Assembly (NCBI RefSeq): GCF_013167215.1
Contig: NZ_JABJWY010000034.1
Location: 186,001-250,000 of the forward strand
From: Sphingobacterium prati
GTDB taxonomy: Bacteria; Bacteroidota; Bacteroidia; Sphingobacteriales; Sphingobacteriaceae
Reading direction: 5' to 3'
DNA length: 64,000 bases
Part shown: in pieces, positions 1-7,472 of the stretch
Position numbering within the stretch: position 1 is the stretch's first letter
Layout: each line of letters opens with the position of its first letter
The notes under the pieces: generated by a model
What the model was told of the DNA's origin: nothing
The model's database searches: none
The model's input: only the letters and a program-made list of their open reading frames with translations
Program-made: the position numbers and the translations under genes

Positions 1-265
1 CCAGCTTTATTCTCCGGGAATAGGATATATCAGTTAAAATGCACGTCGCTTTCTGCACTGTTGAGACATCAATAAAATAATCTCCATCGACCAATAGATG
101 CTTACTATCTTTATAGATGCCTAGAATCATCTCGTTGATTTCTCTATCGGAATAATCCATTATATTTGAAGATCTCCCAAACTTTTCGAATTGCAGTCCG
201 CTATCTTTGACATTTTTCCTGATTTTGTTTAGCTCATATTGCTGAAAAGTTCTTATTTTTTCCAT
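1..265 (-). CDS. Hypothetical protein, truncated by the window edge
   Basis: An open frame runs on the minus strand from an ATG at 265 to the window edge, giving the first 88 residues of a longer protein. It begins MEKIRTFQQYELNKIRKN and continues as a charged, mostly helical sequence with a later hydrophobic or beta-like stretch (LLVDGDYFIDVSTV). No signal peptide, membrane segment or motif that I recognise is present. The next gene in the same direction upstream of it is not in view, and the gene at 421 lies upstream on the same strand with a gap of 155 bp. The function is unknown. Confidence 0.5.
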   Translation of the reverse strand, partial: MEKIRTFQQYELNKIRKNVKDSGLQFEKFGRSSNIMDYSDREINEMILGIYKDSKHLLVDGDYFIDVSTVQKATCILTDISYSRRIKL

Positions 266-420
266 ATCCGTTGCGCATTATATTTAGCACTTTAAAGATA
301 ATTTTAAAACTTTGCTTTCAATCTCTTTACGGGTATCTAATTGCAATTTGAATCAAATCTAATTTAACAGTACGCTAACGCTTAGGTAACAAGTCATCCA
401 ATATTGGCGTGATTCTGCTA

Positions 421-1314
421 TTAAAAATCAAATTTTCTAGAGGTCATACGCCCCTGACCTTTCAGGTCTATTCGGTGGAGGTATAGTTCCAAGACCCCAT
501 AGGCATTTTCATTGCTGGTTTCGATCATCCCTTCAAGTGTAATCATGGGAATCCCTTTATAGTTGCCGAAGTTACCGGGATGATGATGTCCTGAGATAAC
601 TGCTTTGACACGAGGGTATTTTTCAATTACGGCCAGTATATCCCTGTTGTTGAGTGTTTCAAGTCCGTTTTCTGGAAATAAGGGATGATGGGTAAAGATG
701 ATGACATTCTTAGCTTCTTTTTCTGCTTTTTTTAGCTGTTTTTCCATCCATACAAGTTGTTGTGTGCTGATGCCACCATTCCATGGTTGTGTATTTTGTC
801 GTTGCTCGAGTTTCAGCTGATTATTTAATGCTTGCCAAGCAGAGTGCTCCGCTGACGTTGCTGATGTTGCGTATTCGCTAAGTTCATTGGTGTTGAGGAG
901 AATAAATAACCAATGCCCTCTTTCTACGGTATAGTAGGGGGCTGGCATGCGATAAGCCTTGTAGAGTGTGGCGCCGTCTTTCACATCAACATAATCATGG
1001 TTGCCAAGTAAATTGTAAACTGGTGCCTTGAGTTTGTCCAGATGCCGTAAAGCCGGAGTCAAATCTTTTGTCCCTACATCGACTAAGTCTCCTACCATAA
1101 CCGTAAAATCCACACCAGTTGCATTTATTGCTGTCGTTGCTGAATCTAATTTCGAAAGGGAATTGCGGTAAAATCGACTCCCTTTGGTGTCCTGATCAGC
1201 GTATTGCGGGTCTGCAATTAAACCTATTTTCAATGGAGCATTCTTTTGTTGGCCCATGCTCTTACCATGTAAGAGGACACATAAAATGGAGAAGACTAAA
1301 ATTTTAATTTTCAT
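421..1314 (-). CDS. Secreted calcineurin-like metallophosphoesterase, ADP-ribose/CDP-alcohol diphosphatase type
   Basis: This 297-residue protein has a signal peptide (about 1-21, ending SMGQ) and the full set of metallophosphoesterase motifs: IADPQYAD (33-40), GDLVD (75-79), GNHD (104-107), THH (208-210) and GHHH (242-245). The IADPQYAD block followed by GSRFYRNSL is the pattern of the Mn-dependent ADP-ribose/CDP-alcohol diphosphatase (ADPRM) subfamily, in which the usual DxH of the first motif is DxQ. Known members hydrolyse ADP-ribose, CDP-choline or similar diphosphates; the exact substrate here is not shown. The signal peptide places it in the periplasm, unlike the cytosolic animal enzymes. 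It stands alone, with 267 bp separating it from the next gene. Confidence 0.85.
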   Translation of the reverse strand: MKIKILVFSILCVLLHGKSMGQQKNAPLKIGLIADPQYADQDTKGSRFYRNSLSKLDSATTAINATGVDFTVMVGDLVDVGTKDLTPALRHLDKLKAPVYNLLGNHDYVDVKDGATLYKAYRMPAPYYTVERGHWLFILLNTNELSEYATSATSAEHSAWQALNNQLKLEQRQNTQPWNGGISTQQLVWMEKQLKKAEKEAKNVIIFTHHPLFPENGLETLNNRDILAVIEKYPRVKAVISGHHHPGNFGNYKGIPMITLEGMIETSNENAYGVLELYLHRIDLKGQGRMTSRKFDF

Positions 1315-1581
1315 TCTGGATTATTTTAGATTTTGAATGCCATCGGGCATCTATTGGTTATATTCCTATTAAGTTGTTAAGCTATTCGAAATAGATGCCA
1401 TTAGGCTTCTGAACCGAAAAAGAACCAACCAGACTACTGATTTTAAATTTGGTTCCAATTGCTTAATCGGTGGTTCTTACAAACATACGTGATTTTTTGA
1501 CTTTTAAAAGCGGAAATTAATAGCAATCGCTTACATACTTGCATAAAATTCCGAAAACCATAGTGCTACACTAGATATCCA

Positions 1582-3132
1582 TTATTTAGATGATGGTATT
1601 TGCTCGTCATAATTTCGCATAATATAATAGAAATATGTAATCATTTTCATATAGTTTTCGATACTGATATATTCATTGGTACTGTGCATGCTTTGCTGTT
1701 CGGAATGATTGATTTTGATTGGCATAAATCGGTAAATATTCCTGCTGAGCTCTTGGTATTTGACGGCATCTGTACCGCCGACGGTCAGGTATGGTGTAAC
1801 AATAAGATCTGGGTATAACTTTCGGATGGAGGCTTCCATCATCTGATAGGCTTTTGTATCACTAGGAGATACATTGGAGGCCTCTCGGGCATTATCGACC
1901 TGTTCTATTTCGACATCAAAACCCGCAGTCGCTTTCTTAACGTGTGCTTGAACTTCCTGAATTGTATTTTCGGGCAATAGCCTAAAATTAACAACAAATT
2001 CGACTTCTGGTGACAGTACATTGGGAGCATCGCTGCCTTTCATCATCGTCAGCGCTGTGGTGGTGCGTACCAAGGCGTTGGTCGAATGATTTTTGGTTAA
2101 CTGGGCAAGTAGCATAGGTTCCATCAACCATCTATTTGCTATCGCAAAGCGCGAAACAAAAGGCATTGAACCACCGACCTGTTGGAAAAAATGCTGAATA
2201 AGTGGACTGATTATTGGTTTCATCGGCTGTTCTTCGAGCCGTTGCATGATCACCGCGGCTTTGCCAACGGCCGTTTCAGACGGTGGCATTGAAGAATGTC
2301 CACCTAAACCTTTAACTTTAACCTTTAACGACAGGAACCCCTTTTCGGCACAGCCAATTAGCGCGACATCTGAATTAACTCCTTTAACAGATCCTTTCTC
2401 GATAATGAGTCCACCCTCATCGTAGACAGCTTCGAATCGTAGTCCCTTACGCTGGAAATCTGCAGCAATTTTGCTTGCCCCAAGTTCGCCCTCAACTTCC
2501 TCATCAAAACCAAACGCAAGATAGATATCACGTTGAGGCCTTTGTTCATCACGCAATATTTGCTGCATGGCCTCAAGTAATGAAAAGAGCATCCCTTTCA
2601 TATCCAATGTTCCGCGCCCATAAATCCGACCATCTGCTACTGCACCAGAAAAAGGGGCATAATCCCAATCTTCTGCTATTGTGGAAACTGGGGGGAGTGG
2701 TTTGTCTGAAGGACGGAAAACATGTTCGGATTTGTTTTTAATTTCAGCTGACCCCGGAGGAACAACATCATAATGGGACAAAAATAGGAGTGGTAATAAA
2801 TTGCTATTGCTACCCTTAAGTTTAAAAACTAAACCATAGGAATGGACTGTATAGATCTCCAATTGTTGGTGAATAAGCGGATAACTTGCTGCGATATACT
2901 GCTTAAAAGTATCAAAAGGGGCGTATACAAATAAATTGGGGTCACCATTGGAAACGGATGGTATTTTAATTCCCCCTGCTAATCGGGATAAGATGCTATC
3001 ATTGCTTATGGGCTGGAATGCTTGTGCATCGGATTTTTTTGTCTTGGTAAAAGGGAAGAGCAATGTGTTGATCACTAAACCAATAAAAATCACAACCAGC
3101 AATAACAATAGAACCAAAAGTAGCTTCTTCAT
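1582..3132 (-). CDS. M20 family metallopeptidase, membrane-anchored (PM20D1/carboxypeptidase S-like)
   Basis: The 516-residue protein starts with a strong hydrophobic helix (about 3-27) that should anchor it in the inner membrane or act as an uncleaved signal. The M20 zinc-site motifs follow in order: SHYDVVPPG (H120, D122), GRGTLDMKG (D177), the catalytic and metal pair FDEEVEGELG (E211, E212), then the dimerisation-domain motif GGHSSMPP near 277 and a late histidine in KINHSEQ. The length and the acidic stretch after HYDVVPPG fit the carboxypeptidase S/PM20D1 branch, which acts on N-acyl amino acids or dipeptides. The substrate is not decidable from sequence. It is monocistronic, 140 bp upstream of the end of the adjacent alkC-like gene. 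Confidence 0.88.
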   Translation of the reverse strand: MKKLLLVLLLLLVVIFIGLVINTLLFPFTKTKKSDAQAFQPISNDSILSRLAGGIKIPSVSNGDPNLFVYAPFDTFKQYIAASYPLIHQQLEIYTVHSYGLVFKLKGSNSNLLPLLFLSHYDVVPPGSAEIKNKSEHVFRPSDKPLPPVSTIAEDWDYAPFSGAVADGRIYGRGTLDMKGMLFSLLEAMQQILRDEQRPQRDIYLAFGFDEEVEGELGASKIAADFQRKGLRFEAVYDEGGLIIEKGSVKGVNSDVALIGCAEKGFLSLKVKVKGLGGHSSMPPSETAVGKAAVIMQRLEEQPMKPIISPLIQHFFQQVGGSMPFVSRFAIANRWLMEPMLLAQLTKNHSTNALVRTTTALTMMKGSDAPNVLSPEVEFVVNFRLLPENTIQEVQAHVKKATAGFDVEIEQVDNAREASNVSPSDTKAYQMMEASIRKLYPDLIVTPYLTVGGTDAVKYQELSRNIYRFMPIKINHSEQQSMHSTNEYISIENYMKMITYFYYIMRNYDEQIPSSK

Positions 3133-3273
3133 AATAGCGTTGTTTGCGGTGGAACGTTTATATCAATACCATCTCAAATAGAGACCTACGGATAAAAACA
3201 TCATACTGCCCACTTTGTTTTAGCTTGAGACTTGGAGCCCGAATCAACCAGCGCAAATGTTATTTGAGAATTA

Positions 3274-4368
3274 TCAAATCAAGTCAAATTCCATTTCCGA
3301 TGTTTCCCTGCCATTGACAATAATGGAAATCTTATGTTTACCAATATAGAATTTTCTGGTGGTTATTACTTTAAATGATTGTCTGCGTTCAATCCGATTT
3401 TTTTCAGCTGATAGATAGATCTTCTCGCTAATCTTAAAGACTTTACGGGACATTAAACCATTTGATTTTTGATAATATAATCCATACTCCAAGCGGAGTG
3501 GTTTTGATTGCGCATGTGTATTTTCGATCTGAAATGAAAAAAAGACATATTCACCAATTTTTACATACGGTGTCTCAATGCGTAGATCGGAAACCTCAAA
3601 ATCTGTTCCGTCCAAACCATAATAGTGTAAAATCTCTGGATGCCCTTGTTTAAGTAATGTGCGGCAGCCGTGTTTAATGATTCCGTCTGTATCTTTACTG
3701 ATCCCTTTCCAATTTTTCGCAATGGTCAGCAAAATATCAGGGTTATCTTTAGAGATATCGTTTAAATTGTTAGCGACACTTCTTCTTACAATTTCTGATA
3801 CATCATTTTTTAGTAAATCCAAAATCGGCAAAATCGGGCTTGGATCTTTCTTCAGAAAGGGGATGGCCATAGCCCATGGTAGTCGTGGACGAATACCTTC
3901 GCTTGCCAAACGGCGAACTTGTGCATTCGGGCTTTGCGCCCAGTGTTCCATTACGCTGATCATCTCTTCTCTATATTTGATAATAAAAGGGCGAACAGCA
4001 AATTCACAAGTGATGAATTGTGTAATTATTTCTAGCGACCGCACGGCTGTTTCGAAATGATCAATACCATAAGTTTCGATGTAGTCGGGGAATATAATAT
4101 ATTCAAGTCCACCGCGATATCCTGCCGCAATTAGATTCTCAACAACTTGGGTGATTAAGGTGATTGCTTCGGGAAAATTGGATGGCATAAATTCGTGCAA
4201 GGTTTGTGTCGTATGTTTGGTCCTTTGCTTCCATTCCATATCGTTGAAATCAGCGCTGAAGATTCTTGTAATAAATTGCTCTTTATTGAAATCGGGATTT
4301 ACGCGACTAAACTGATCCGCAAGTAGTTGATAGAAATCGAGGGAATAAATATCTTTAATAAGACTCAT
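3274..4368 (-). CDS. DNA alkylation repair protein, AlkC-like HEAT-repeat glycosylase with C-terminal Ig-like domain
   Basis: The first ~245 residues of this 364-residue protein are helical repeats with the AlkC/AlkD look (SLIKDIYSLDFYQLLADQF, EGIRPRLPWA, SVANNLNDISKDNPD). These proteins excise alkylated bases without flipping them. From about 260 the sequence changes to beta strands (LRIETPYVKIGEYVFFSFQI, RKFYIGKHKISIIVNG), matching the Ig-like domain found behind the HEAT region in the AlkC-alpha group. AlkD lacks that domain, so AlkC is the better name. A good promoter-like site lies just upstream. Its neighbours are a MarR regulator and a UvrA-like ATPase, both in a possible DNA-damage or drug-response neighbourhood. 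Confidence 0.85.
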   Translation of the reverse strand: MSLIKDIYSLDFYQLLADQFSRVNPDFNKEQFITRIFSADFNDMEWKQRTKHTTQTLHEFMPSNFPEAITLITQVVENLIAAGYRGGLEYIIFPDYIETYGIDHFETAVRSLEIITQFITCEFAVRPFIIKYREEMISVMEHWAQSPNAQVRRLASEGIRPRLPWAMAIPFLKKDPSPILPILDLLKNDVSEIVRRSVANNLNDISKDNPDILLTIAKNWKGISKDTDGIIKHGCRTLLKQGHPEILHYYGLDGTDFEVSDLRIETPYVKIGEYVFFSFQIENTHAQSKPLRLEYGLYYQKSNGLMSRKVFKISEKIYLSAEKNRIERRQSFKVITTRKFYIGKHKISIIVNGRETSEMEFDLI

Positions 4369-4385
4369 AAATATTGTAGATACTT

Positions 4386-4417
4386 CAAATATATATTAAA
4401 TGAAGATGTGGACACAA
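4386..4417 (-). promoter_or_regulatory. Predicted promoter of the alkC-like gene
   Basis: On the minus strand the -7 element TATATTTG occupies 4393-4386, and TTG of the -33 element is at 4417-4415, 21 bp away. This matches the Bacteroidota consensus TTG-N(19-21)-TAnnTTTG. Transcription would begin a few bases before the ATG at 4368, giving a very short leader. Confidence 0.5.
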
Positions 4418-4460
4418 GGTGACTAAAATTTCATTGGACTAAGCCTTTAGTTAAAAACAA

Positions 4461-4498
4461 AGCTATATCATAGAAATGACAACTGTTTGTCAATAGCT
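4461..4498 (-). terminator. Possible terminator of marR (imperfect hairpin)
   Basis: AGCTAT (4461-4466) pairs with ATAGCT (4493-4498), and TGACAA (4477-4482) pairs with TTGTCA (4487-4492), with a 10-base bulge on one side. On the minus strand it lies about 55 bp beyond the marR stop and is followed by TTTGTTTTT. The inner TGACAA-ctgt-TTGTCA could instead be a protein-binding dyad. Confidence 0.3.
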
Positions 4499-4553
4499 AA
4501 AAATTTGAAGTATAAATAAGACATTATGGCACCAATAAATTTCAATAATGGTA

Positions 4554-4976
4554 TTACTCCTTTATCTGTTGCATAAGCTTATGAAGAAGTAAAGTAAGTG
4601 TTTTTAATTCATCCTTTGTCAAGGAGCGCGAGGCTTTTTTTGCAATACTTTCCCTAAAGTTTTCCGAATTATCAATGATATATCGTCCTTGATCAGTCAG
4701 GGTAAGATCAAAAAATCTACGATCTATTGTCGATTGCTGTTGCTTGATAAGCCTATTTTCGGTTAAAAATTTAAGCTGCTTGGAAATAGCGGCCTGACTT
4801 ATTTGAAAGGCTTCAGCGATTTGCTTACCAGTAACCTGACGACCTCTATAAATATATTCCATTATATTGTAATGTGTGGCGGTCACCCCATGTATATTTC
4901 CTCGGTTCATATTGGCTAATATAAAACACTGTAGGTCTGTAAAGACCTGATAAAAATCAGTTTCGCTCTTATTCAT
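4554..4976 (-). CDS. MarR family transcriptional regulator
   Basis: The protein has 140 residues, the normal size for MarR. The winged-helix part is clear: GKQIAEAFQISQAAISKQLKFLTENRLI as helix-turn-helix (about 54-81) followed by the wing with QQSTIDRRFFDLTLTDQGR, including the conserved D-R-R. These regulators bind inverted repeats as dimers and release them on binding small aromatic or planar ligands. It is divergent from the UvrA-like gene at 5048, and two matching dyads lie in the 71-bp gap, so it very likely represses both itself and that gene. Confidence 0.93.
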   Translation of the reverse strand: MNKSETDFYQVFTDLQCFILANMNRGNIHGVTATHYNIMEYIYRGRQVTGKQIAEAFQISQAAISKQLKFLTENRLIKQQQSTIDRRFFDLTLTDQGRYIIDNSENFRESIAKKASRSLTKDELKTLTLLLHKLMQQIKE

Positions 4977-4991
4977 AAAACAATAGTTTAG

Positions 4992-5026
4992 TTAACTTTG
5001 TTAAGTATTATGTTTAACTAAGTTAA
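4992..5026. promoter_or_regulatory. Twin operator-like dyads between marR and the UvrA-like gene
   Basis: Two 13-bp dyads of the form TTAACnnnGTTAA lie at 4992-5004 (centre TTT) and 5014-5026 (centre TAA). Their centres are 22 bp apart, about two helical turns, so two dimers would sit on the same face. The first dyad also contains TAACTTTG (4993-5000), a good plus-strand -7 element for the UvrA-like gene, so occupancy would block its promoter. Confidence 0.6.
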
Positions 5027-5047
5027 TCAATATCAAAGATAATTAAA

Positions 5048-7303
5048 ATGGATTATATCGTCATTGTAAATGCAAAGCAAAACAATCTGAAGAATATTTC
5101 GCTCAACATTCCCAAAAGAGAGATCACTGTTTTCACGGGTGTATCCGGTTCAGGAAAATCGTCTCTGGTATTCGAAACGATTGGAGCAGAAGCACAGCGG
5201 CAGTTTAACGAGACTCAGACGAGTTTTATCAGAAATCGTTTGCAGCACATCGGGGTTCCAGAAGTAGATAAGATTGAACACTTAAATGTACCTATTATTA
5301 TCAATCAAAAAAGGCTAGGTGGGAACGCCCGTTCCACGGTAGGCACAGCTACAGATATCTATAGTTCATTGCGATTGCTTTTTTCTAGAATGGGTGCTCC
5401 GTTTGTGGGATATTCCAATGTATTTTCATTTAACAACCCAGTGGGTATGTGCCGTGAATGTGAGGGACTTGGTTTTGTGCAGACCCTTGACATTACACGA
5501 CTTTTGAATATGGAAAGATCTTTGAATGAAGGTGCAATCGCATTTCCGACATTTCAGCCCGGAGGATGGCGCCTAACTCGATATACTTTATCTGGATATT
5601 TTGACAATGACAAGAAATTAAAAAATTATAGCAAATCAGAATGGGAGATGCTTTTGAATGCGACGGAACATAAACCCAGATTCCCTGACAAACAATGGGG
5701 AAAGACTGTGAAATACGAAGGCTTAATTCCTCGTATTGAAAAGGCATTCTTAAAAAAAGATTCGAAGGAGAATATAACTCGTAAAGAGGCTCTCAAAAAT
5801 ATTATAATCACAAAAAAATGCCCTGTATGTAATGGCACAAGGCTAAATAGAAAGGTGCTATCGTGTAAAATATTGGGTAAAAGCATCGCGGATTGTGCAT
5901 CACTCTCCGTGGACGAGCTACTCGAATTCATAGGTGCAATAAATTCCAAAACCTATCAGGTATTGTTAAATGAACTGAGCAAGAAATTACATGATTTAGC
6001 CACTATTGGCCTTCAATACCTGACTTTGGACAGACGCACAGATACCTTATCTGGCGGAGAATCCCAACGTATTAAGATGGTACGTAATCTCGGTAATAGT
6101 TTAACTGACTTGCTCTATATTTTTGATGAACCGAGTATTGGTCTTCATCCCAAAGATTTGCAAAATATCGGAACAATTATTCAACAGATCAAAGAGAAGG
6201 GCAATACTGTAATTATTGTAGAACACGATCCAGATTTAATTAGAATTGCGGATTGGGTTGTCGATATGGGGCCGGGATCGGGAAAATCTGGTGGTGAAAT
6301 TGTCTACGAAGGCAAATTTGAAGGACTGCAATATTCAAAAGGAAAAACAGGATCTTACTTTGGCCAATGTTTCGATTTCAATCAGACTCCAAGAAAGGCC
6401 CAAGGTTATCTGGAAATAAAGAATGCGAGCTTGCATAATTTGAAAAATATCCATGTAAGAATACCCAAACAGGTGCTTTCTGTTGTTACTGGTGTCGCCG
6501 GTTCAGGTAAGAGTACGCTGATCAACAAAGTATTGCCAATGTTTTATCCAGAGATCAAAGTAGTTGATCAGGCACTTTTTGCGGCCAGTGTACGTTCAAA
6601 TCTGCTCACTTATCTTAATTTATCAGATATGATCAGGAAGCTTTTTTCAAAAGCAAATAAGGTCTCTGATAAACTATTCAGTAGGAATAGTTTAGGGGCA
6701 TGTGAAAATTGCAACGGATTGGGCGTTGAGAAAATTGATCTGGCTTTTATGGATGATATTGAACAACCTTGTGAGCTATGTGGTGGTTCAGGATTCACAG
6801 CACTGGTACTAGATTATCATTACAAGAGTAAAAATATAGTCGATGTCATGAATATGACTGTCACGGAGGCAGCTCTATTCTTTCCCGATGAGTCCTTTCA
6901 TGATACTTTTAACATGTTATCCAACCTTGGCCTAGGTTATCTTAGCTTAGGACAGCGACTGGATAGCTTTTCAGGTGGTGAACGACAGCGCCTGAAGCTT
7001 ACACGGGAACTCAACCAAAGTAACGGTATAATAGTGCTCGATGAACCAAGTACGGGATTACATCCATCTGATACACAAAAACTACTGAACTTTATAGATG
7101 AACTTGTGAAAAATAGGAATACTGTTATTGTGATCGAACATAATCTTGAGATCATTGCTCAGGCGGACTGGGTGATCGATATTGGTCCAGGAGCTGGCAA
7201 ATATGGTGGTGAGCTGCTCTTTGAAGGAACAGTGGCTAATCTGCTGGAAGATAAGATATCACTAACTGCTATATATTTAAGGCAGCACTTAAAAATGACT
7301 TAG
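5048..7303 (+). CDS. UvrA-like ABC ATPase without room for a UvrB-binding domain
   Basis: Both ABC halves are intact: Walker A GVSGSGKSS (31-39) and GVAGSGKST (from 482), signatures LSGGESQR and FSGGERQR, and Walker B IFDEPSIGLHP and VLDEPSTGLHP. Zinc-type pairs are C135/C138, C258/C261, C552/C555 and C575/C578. The protein has 751 residues against about 940 for housekeeping UvrA. The FSFN-P-G-C block comes near 125, about 145 residues earlier than in standard UvrA, which removes the UvrB-binding domain and half of the first zinc module. Similar short UvrA relatives include drug-resistance proteins such as DrrC. It probably protects DNA from intercalators or acts in resistance rather than in UvrABC repair; this is inference. 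It is divergent from marR. Confidence 0.88.
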   Translation: MDYIVIVNAKQNNLKNISLNIPKREITVFTGVSGSGKSSLVFETIGAEAQRQFNETQTSFIRNRLQHIGVPEVDKIEHLNVPIIINQKRLGGNARSTVGTATDIYSSLRLLFSRMGAPFVGYSNVFSFNNPVGMCRECEGLGFVQTLDITRLLNMERSLNEGAIAFPTFQPGGWRLTRYTLSGYFDNDKKLKNYSKSEWEMLLNATEHKPRFPDKQWGKTVKYEGLIPRIEKAFLKKDSKENITRKEALKNIIITKKCPVCNGTRLNRKVLSCKILGKSIADCASLSVDELLEFIGAINSKTYQVLLNELSKKLHDLATIGLQYLTLDRRTDTLSGGESQRIKMVRNLGNSLTDLLYIFDEPSIGLHPKDLQNIGTIIQQIKEKGNTVIIVEHDPDLIRIADWVVDMGPGSGKSGGEIVYEGKFEGLQYSKGKTGSYFGQCFDFNQTPRKAQGYLEIKNASLHNLKNIHVRIPKQVLSVVTGVAGSGKSTLINKVLPMFYPEIKVVDQALFAASVRSNLLTYLNLSDMIRKLFSKANKVSDKLFSRNSLGACENCNGLGVEKIDLAFMDDIEQPCELCGGSGFTALVLDYHYKSKNIVDVMNMTVTEAALFFPDESFHDTFNMLSNLGLGYLSLGQRLDSFSGGERQRLKLTRELNQSNGIIVLDEPSTGLHPSDTQKLLNFIDELVKNRNTVIVIEHNLEIIAQADWVIDIGPGAGKYGGELLFEGTVANLLEDKISLTAIYLRQHLKMT

Positions 7304-7472
7304 GATACAATAAACAGGATCTACTCTTAGATCAGATTAAAAGTTTGATCTCATATTTAGAAATCCTAGGATAGAAAGTATGCCATAATATTACAAATCA
7401 ATTGCGTAATTCTGTAATGATTTACTTCAGGTTTGTGGCCAAATTTGTAATGTAAGATTAATACATACAGAT

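Noticed and set aside
1420..1478. Cluster of GAACC and GGTTC words forming an imperfect dyad
   Set aside because: The matches are short with many mismatches between, and nothing similar lies elsewhere in the window; chance is likely.
3659..4060. 133-codon plus-strand frame inside the alkC-like gene
   Set aside because: It lies opposite conserved HEAT repeats and has no start context or recognisable domain.
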